Assembly: GCF_049310905.1 (NCBI RefSeq)
Contig: NZ_JBMEMN010000020.1
Coordinates: 1 to 57,994 of the forward strand
Source: Gudongella sp049310905
Lineage (GTDB): Bacteria > Bacillota > Clostridia > Tissierellales > Tissierellaceae
Reading direction: 5' to 3'
Length of the DNA: 57,994 nucleotides
Position numbers and translations under genes: made by a program. Below are positions 53,404 to 57,994 of the stretch, piece after piece; the stretch's first letter is position 1; the number at the start of each line of letters is the position of its first letter. The notes under the pieces were generated by a model. That model ran no database searches, was not told the DNA's origin, and worked only from the letters and a program-made list of their open reading frames with translations.

Positions 53404-54757
53404 TCTGCTTGTAGCTGAAATAGGCAGTACCACAACTGTGGTAAATGCTTTCAACGGAATAGAAACCAATCCGGTTTTCCTTGGACAGGGACAGGGGGCA
53501 ACCTCTGTTCTCCAGGGAGATGTAACAATTGGACTTAATGAAGCAATAGATGACCTTTGCAGTAATATGAAGGTCGACAAAATTGAATATGATGAGCTTA
53601 TAGCAACCAGCTCTGCTGCAGGTGGTCTTCGAATGACAGTTCATGGTCTGGTATATGATATGACCGTAAGAGCTGCCAAGGAGGCAGCCCTTGGAGCAGG
53701 AGCTAATATAAAGTATATTACGGCAGGAAAGCTGAGAAAATCAGATCTTAGAAAAATAAAGGAAACAAAACCGAATATAATCCTGATTGCAGGCGGAGTA
53801 GACTATGGTGAGAGAGATACGGCCTTAAACAACGCTGAACTGATAGCGGAGCTTAATCTTGGTATTCCGGTGATATACGCAGGAAATGTAGAAAATCAGG
53901 AGGATATAAGAGATATTTTTGAAGGAACGGAAAATGAACTCTATATTGTGGAAAATGTCTATCCAAAGATAGATGAACTCAACATTGAGCCTACAAGAAA
54001 AGTTATACAGTCCGTATTCGAAAAGCATATAGTCCATGCCCCTGGAATGGAGAAAATCAGGGATATGGTAACAGGAAACATTATGCCCACACCAGGAGCT
54101 GTTATGGAGGCATCGCAGGTTCTCTATGATGAAATCGGTGACTTGATGACAATAGATGTGGGAGGTGCAACAACAGATGTACACTCAGTGACTGAGGACA
54201 GCGAAGAAATTGCAAGAATAATGCTGAGCCCTGAACCATTCGCCAAGAGAACAGTTGAAGGCGATCTTGGGGTTTTTGTCAATATGAAGAATATCGTGGA
54301 AATGGTAGGAGAGGATAAATTGATGTCTGAGCTTGACTTGGACGAACCGGCACTGGACAATCTTATCCAACACCATAAGCCAATACCCCTATCTGACCTT
54401 GAAAAAAGATTCGTTGAGGTTCTAGCTGAACATGCAACGATTACAGCAGTAAAGAGACATGCAGGAAGACTTAAGGCTCTCTATGGTCCAAGCGGTAAAA
54501 AGACAATAGCAGAGGGCAAGGACCTTACAGGAGTTAGATATATAATAGGTACTGGTGGTGCGTTGACAAGACTTTCCGCGAGAAATGAAATAATTGAGAA
54601 AATCACTGTTTCAAATATGGGAACAGACTTGCTTCCGAACAAGGAGGCAGAAATACTGATAGATAATCACTATATAATGGCATCATTGGGTGTTATGTCA
54701 AAAAAATATCCTAAGACAGCTCTCGATTTGATGATGAAGAGCTTTGGATTGAGATAA
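53393..54757 (+). CDS. GlmL/MutL-like ATPase, probable mutase reactivase
   Basis: A 454-residue ASKHA-fold protein related to GlmL/MutL of methylaspartate mutase clusters. The phosphate-binding turn is EIGSTTTVV, and the second is TIDVGGATTDVHS. In B12 mutase operons such proteins are thought to act as chaperones that exchange damaged cobalamin; that role for OraSE is inference from position. ATG 53393 lies within the oraE end; a GTG at 53381 is an alternative. Followed by orr 11 bases on. Confidence 0.88.
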   Translation: MKINLLVAEIGSTTTVVNAFNGIETNPVFLGQGQGATSVLQGDVTIGLNEAIDDLCSNMKVDKIEYDELIATSSAAGGLRMTVHGLVYDMTVRAAKEAALGAGANIKYITAGKLRKSDLRKIKETKPNIILIAGGVDYGERDTALNNAELIAELNLGIPVIYAGNVENQEDIRDIFEGTENELYIVENVYPKIDELNIEPTRKVIQSVFEKHIVHAPGMEKIRDMVTGNIMPTPGAVMEASQVLYDEIGDLMTIDVGGATTDVHSVTEDSEEIARIMLSPEPFAKRTVEGDLGVFVNMKNIVEMVGEDKLMSELDLDEPALDNLIQHHKPIPLSDLEKRFVEVLAEHATITAVKRHAGRLKALYGPSGKKTIAEGKDLTGVRYIIGTGGALTRLSARNEIIEKITVSNMGTDLLPNKEAEILIDNHYIMASLGVMSKKYPKTALDLMMKSFGLR

Positions 54758-54768
54758 GGAGGAGTGCT

Positions 54769-55830
54769 ATGGCCTATCCAAGAATTACAATTGACACAGA
54801 AAAGCTTAGACACAATGTAAAAACGGTAATGAAGTTAGCCGCAGCCAATCATATTACGGTTGCAGGAGTAACAAAAGGTTTCTCTGCCAATCCCGAAATC
54901 GCAAAGGCATATGTAGACGGTGGAGTCACCTATCTGGCTGACTCTAGGATTCAGAATCTTAAAAGACTCAAGGACCTGGACATACCGAAGCTAATGCTTA
55001 GACTTCCAATGATTTCTGAGGCGGATGATATGGTGAAGTATGCAGATATATCACTTAACTCTGAAGTGGAAACAGTCAAGGCTCTTAACAAGGCTGCTGA
55101 AAAGATTAATAAGGTTCACGACATAATTCTTATGGTTGACCTTGGGGACCTTAGGGAAGGCTACTTCCACGAGGAGGACCTTATGGAGGCTGTAGAGGAA
55201 ATACTGGATTTTAAATGGATCAAAATAAGAGGGCTGGGGGTAAATCTCACCTGTTATGGAGGGGTTATTCCTAACGAGAGAATACTTCAGAGACTAGTGG
55301 ATACTGCAACAAGGGTTGAAAAGAGATTCAATATCAATCTTGAAATAATTTCCGGAGGAAACTCAAGCACAATTCACCTTCTTCAGGGAAGACTTCCTCA
55401 AGGAATAAACAATCTGAGGATGGGAGAAGCCCTTCTTATGGGGACAGAAGCGGCTTATGGAAATAGGATTGAAGGAACGGATGATTCTGTATTTACCCTG
55501 GAAGCACAGGTAATTGAGGTTAAAGAGAAACCATCGGTGCCAACAGAGGAAATTGGAAGAGATGCATTTGGAAAGGTACCTACATTTGTAGACAGAGGTG
55601 TTAGAAAAAGAATACTATGCGCTATAGGTAAACAGGATATGGATCTGGATACACTGAAACCGATGGATCAGGGACTGATAATCCTTGGAGGAAGTTCTGA
55701 CCATCTGATACTGGATGGTACAGACTCAAAAATCGATTACAAAGTTGGAGATATTGTTTCCTTTAAGATGCACTATGTTAGCATGCTTAGAATAATGACA
55801 AGTGAATACGTTGAGAAAAAAACTATCTAG
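54769..55830 (+). CDS. orr: ornithine racemase (alanine racemase-like, PLP)
   Basis: Orr (353 residues) interconverts L- and D-ornithine and so feeds the mutase. It has an alanine-racemase-type barrel with the PLP Lys36 in GVTKGFSAN; ISGGNSSTIHLL and NNLRMGEALLMG match the ornithine racemase/YhfX-like branch. The ATG follows AAGGAGGAG. It is the last gene of the operon, and a terminator overlaps its stop codon. Confidence 0.93.
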   Translation: MAYPRITIDTEKLRHNVKTVMKLAAANHITVAGVTKGFSANPEIAKAYVDGGVTYLADSRIQNLKRLKDLDIPKLMLRLPMISEADDMVKYADISLNSEVETVKALNKAAEKINKVHDIILMVDLGDLREGYFHEEDLMEAVEEILDFKWIKIRGLGVNLTCYGGVIPNERILQRLVDTATRVEKRFNINLEIISGGNSSTIHLLQGRLPQGINNLRMGEALLMGTEAAYGNRIEGTDDSVFTLEAQVIEVKEKPSVPTEEIGRDAFGKVPTFVDRGVRKRILCAIGKQDMDLDTLKPMDQGLIILGGSSDHLILDGTDSKIDYKVGDIVSFKMHYVSMLRIMTSEYVEKKTI

Positions 55831-55853
55831 GAGTCCGAAAGGGCTCCTTTCTC
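55829..55853 (+). terminator. terminator of the ornithine operon
   Basis: AGGAG-CC pairs with GG-CTCCT (T-G in the middle) around GAAA, then TTTCTC. Confidence 0.82.
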
Positions 55854-55879
55854 ATTGCATTTTTTATCATCCATTCTTG

Positions 55880-55888
55880 TGATATAAT
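55880..55888 (+). promoter_or_regulatory. extended -10 promoter of rarA
   Basis: TGATATAAT: TGn plus perfect TATAAT (55883-55888), about 43 bases before the start; -35 is not clear. Confidence 0.55.
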
Positions 55889-55930
55889 ATGAGTGTTGAA
55901 ATAATAATAGAAAGAAATAGGTGATTTTGG

Positions 55931-57244
55931 ATGGATTTATTTACAATGTCCATGGAGGACAAACTAAAAAAGGAAGCTCCTCTTGCAGACAGGATGAGAC
56001 CAAAGAATGTGGAGGAATTTGTTGGCCAGGATCATATTCTGGGAGAAGGCAAATTTTTAAATAGAGCTATTAAGGCAGACCGGATTAATTCCATGATATT
56101 CTATGGACCACCGGGAACCGGAAAGACTACGCTTGCAATGATAATAGCCAACCAGACAAGGATGAGATTTGAAAAGCTTTCAGCTGTAACCGCTGGAGTC
56201 AAGGATATAAGAGAGGTAGTTGCCAGAGCAGAGGAGAGTCTTAAGATCAGGGGTAAAAAGACAATTCTGTTTGTTGACGAGATACACAGATTCAACAAGT
56301 CGCAGCAGGATGCTCTGCTCCCATTTGTTGAGCGAGGAATAATAATCCTTATTGGAGCGACTACTGAAAACCCATATTTCGAGGTAAACAAAGCCTTGTT
56401 ATCAAGAGCAATGGTTCTTCAACTGCATCCACTGGAGAGAAATCATCTTGAGCAACTCCTTGACAATGCATTAAGTGATAGTGAAAAAGGTCTTGGCTCA
56501 TATACTGTTGAAATCTCGCATGAGGCTAGAGATTATCTTCTTTCAATTGCTCAGGGTGATGGAAGGATACTTCTTAATTCAATAGAAATTGGAGTTCTTT
56601 CAACGGAACCGGGTGAGGATGGCAAGAGAAGAATTGACCTTTCTGGAATCAAGGAGTCAATTCAGATAAAAACGGCAAAGTACGACAAGGGTGGAGATGA
56701 ACACTACGATACAATCTCAGCCTTCATAAAGAGCATGAGAGGTTCTGATCCCGATGCAACGCTCTATTATCTGGCCAAGATGATAAATGCCGGAGAAGAC
56801 CCAATATTCATTGCAAGAAGGATTATAATCGCTGCATCAGAAGATGTAGGCAATGCAGACCCCCAGGCGCTTCAGATTGCCACTGCAGCCCTTCAGGCTG
56901 TTCATGCCATAGGAATGCCGGAAGGAAGGATCATACTGTCACAGGCAGCCTTGTACGTCTCCACAGCACCAAAGAGCAACAGGGCCTATATCGGAATAGA
57001 CAAGGCACTCTCGGATATCAGAAATGAAGAGATTGGAGCAGTACCTCTTCACCTTAAGGACTCACATTACGGAGGGTCAAAGGCGCTGGGTCATGGGAAA
57101 ACATATTTGAACCCTCACGACTATTCAGGTGGACACGTGGAACAGACATATCTTCCTGAAGGGTTGGAGGATAAGGTTTACTATGAGCCTACTGAACATG
57201 GATATGAGAAAAAAGTTAAAGATGAAATGAAAAAGAAAAGATAA
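55931..57244 (+). CDS. rarA: replication-associated recombination ATPase RarA/MgsA
   Basis: A 437-residue AAA+ clamp-loader-like ATPase acting at stalled forks. Walker A is GPPGTGKTT near residues 57-65, Walker B/DExH-type FVDEIHRFNKSQQD follows, and the C-terminal tetramerisation region includes AAASEDVGNADPQAL and DSHYGGSKALGHG. N-terminal PLADRMRPKNVEEFVGQ is diagnostic. It ends the set of recognisable genes. Confidence 0.95.
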   Translation: MDLFTMSMEDKLKKEAPLADRMRPKNVEEFVGQDHILGEGKFLNRAIKADRINSMIFYGPPGTGKTTLAMIIANQTRMRFEKLSAVTAGVKDIREVVARAEESLKIRGKKTILFVDEIHRFNKSQQDALLPFVERGIIILIGATTENPYFEVNKALLSRAMVLQLHPLERNHLEQLLDNALSDSEKGLGSYTVEISHEARDYLLSIAQGDGRILLNSIEIGVLSTEPGEDGKRRIDLSGIKESIQIKTAKYDKGGDEHYDTISAFIKSMRGSDPDATLYYLAKMINAGEDPIFIARRIIIAASEDVGNADPQALQIATAALQAVHAIGMPEGRIILSQAALYVSTAPKSNRAYIGIDKALSDIRNEEIGAVPLHLKDSHYGGSKALGHGKTYLNPHDYSGGHVEQTYLPEGLEDKVYYEPTEHGYEKKVKDEMKKKR

Positions 57245-57451
57245 ACTGAATTATTGTTATTCATCGTTTGTATTATCCAGGAAAGTCAGATGAACCGCTC
57301 GGATTCAAGATCAGAGATTTATCAAACTCGTTTCAAAAATGGGCTTGCTATCGATTTTACTGATAATTGATTCAGAAATAGCTTCCGTTCTTTGACGGTT
57401 AAAAGATTCTATGCTTAATTGAAAATCACGCAAGCCAGAACAATTTTCTTT

Positions 57452-57561
57452 ACTTCGTTTGAGAAATCGAGCTGCTTTTTCCATGTATAAGTTCGCTTGT
57501 GCCCGGCGATAGAAATAACTAAAATCTTTGATTTTGTGAGATTTCATCGAGGGGGTACTTA
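57452..57561 (+). repeat. structured repeat, copy 1
   Basis: Copy 1 starts near GAGAAATCGAGC and ends after GGGGGTACTTACT. The core GTGCCCGGCGATAGAAATA (57500-57518) leads into the hairpin GAAAT...AAATC-TTT-GATTT...ATTTC (57512-57545), closed by CGAT (57507-57510) with ATCG (57546-57549), then a G-run that could pair with CCC (57502-57504). It is about 72% identical, without gaps, to copy 2 over about 72 bases. Confidence 0.65.
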
Positions 57562-57736
57562 CTCATCAAGACTTTCCTCTTGCACGGTTTGCTGTTTATA
57601 AATCAGAAGCAAAGGATAGAAGATTAAATCCCGAAAGGTCGTTTACAAAGCAGTTCATATGAAAGAACGACTTTAAAATCTAGCGAGGATTTCGTAGTGT
57701 TTTGATTCCTCCAAGCGAAGCGGCATAGGAATCAAC

Positions 57737-57844
57737 GGAGAAAACGAGCGCGTGATTTTCATCGTGCTGGAATCGCACGTGCCCGGCAATAGAAATATCA
57801 GAAATCTAGGATTTCTAGATATTTCATTGATAGGGTAAGAACTG
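57737..57844 (+). repeat. structured repeat, copy 2
   Basis: Copy 2 begins near GAGAAAACGAGC and lies 280 bases after copy 1. Its core GTGCCCGGCAATAGAAATA (57780-57798) opens a nearly perfect hairpin: GAAATATC, AG, AAATC, loop TAG, GATTT, CT, one bulged A, GATATTTC (57792-57825). The closing helix is CAAT (57787-57790) with ATTG (57826-57829), where copy 1 has CGAT/ATCG, a compensatory change. Confidence 0.65.
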
Positions 57845-57994
57845 CGTGCAAACACCTTAGGGATAATATAATGACTAAATTATACTTTACAAGCGATGCC
57901 AAAAATGAGAATTGAACGGTTAGTGTAAAATAACTGTAGGAAAAATAAATGAGAATAGAGCTCCGTATGGTATGATTAATTTTGAGGAAAAAAC

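Larger units (their letters stand above)
57245..57994. other. intergenic stretch without a supportable gene
   Basis: The 750 bases hold no open frame with both a ribosome site and a recognisable product. Short - strand frames (57311-57547 and 57673-57855) run through the repeat copies. The main content is the pair of structured repeats listed separately. Other inverted segments are GATTCCT/AGGAATC (57703-57733 region) and CGTGC/GCACG (57763-57779 region). Confidence 0.6.

Noticed and set aside
57311..57547. 78-residue reading frame on the - strand after rarA
   Set aside because: It runs through repeat copy 1, has no clear ribosome site and no recognised domain; codon pattern gives no support.
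57673..57855. 60-residue - strand frame after rarA with a peptide similar to one in copy 1
   Set aside because: The similarity (YP-NEIS--PRF) follows from the DNA repeat and its hairpin, and the copy 1 frame has a stop inside it.
1..57994. CRISPR arrays, tRNA genes or phage modules
   Set aside because: No regularly spaced direct repeats, no cloverleaf with a TTCGAnTC arm, and no phage structural genes were seen.

Overview
The window is a gene-dense, AT-rich stretch of a chromosome from a low-GC Gram-positive anaerobe. The gene orders cdd-era-recO-glyQS-ccpN-ppsR, dnaG-sigA-trmK-nif3 and mraZ-rsmH-ftsL-spoVD-mraY-murD-ftsW-murG-divIB-ftsZ are typical of Firmicutes. SpoVD-like and SpoVE-like division proteins, a T-box glyQS leader and a complete ornithine fermentation operon point to an amino-acid-fermenting member of the Clostridia. 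A relative of Sedimentibacter, Tissierella or Acetoanaerobium is likely, but the genus cannot be fixed from sequence reading alone. Almost all genes lie on the + strand; only the class A PBP gene is on the - strand.

Layout. 1-3930: lipid kinase/PAP2 fusion, DUF3048 lipoprotein, cdd, era, recO. 3947-8702: promoter, glycine T-box, glyQ, glyS, ccpN-like regulator, ppsR-like kinase/phosphorylase, terminator. 8795-15373: dgt, dnaG, sigA, trmK, nif3-like, zinc-ribbon coiled-coil protein. 15410-15790: RNase P RNA with promoter and terminator. 15893-16999: NlpC/P60 endopeptidase. About 17025-18737: an IS3-family insertion sequence that seems to have landed inside the endopeptidase gene's terminator. 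18812-29859: folD, PBP1A (-), hflX, YigZ, CoA-binding protein, nadE, YebC, a TIGR01906-type membrane protein, THF riboswitch plus folT, pduL, deoC. 29933-33327: two M16-like proteins (YfmF/YfmH) and lgt. 33382-45829: MraZ operator and a division and cell-wall (dcw) cluster lacking murE, murF, murC, murB and ftsA. 45851-47773: nrdR and a PAS/sigma-54 activator. 47851-55848: a sigma-54 promoter and ord-ortA-ortB-oraS-oraE-mutL-like-orr. 55931-57244: rarA. 57245-57994: no convincing gene, but two diverged copies of a structured repeat.

How the genes work together. The ornithine genes encode the oxidative branch of ornithine fermentation: Orr racemises L- to D-ornithine, OraSE (B12 and PLP) makes 2,4-diaminopentanoate, Ord oxidises it to 2-amino-4-oxopentanoate, and OrtAB cleaves this with CoA to D-alanine and acetyl-CoA. 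A GlmL/MutL-like ATPase probably reactivates the mutase. A textbook -24/-12 promoter lies between the sigma-54 activator gene and ord, so the activator is the obvious candidate regulator.

The most unusual material is the paired structured repeat at the 3' end (with a compensatory base-pair change), the two-state THF riboswitch model in front of folT, the exactly 10-bp-phased MraZ boxes, the terminator split by the IS, and the gapped dcw cluster. No CRISPR array, tRNA, 16S/23S/5S rRNA or prophage was seen.
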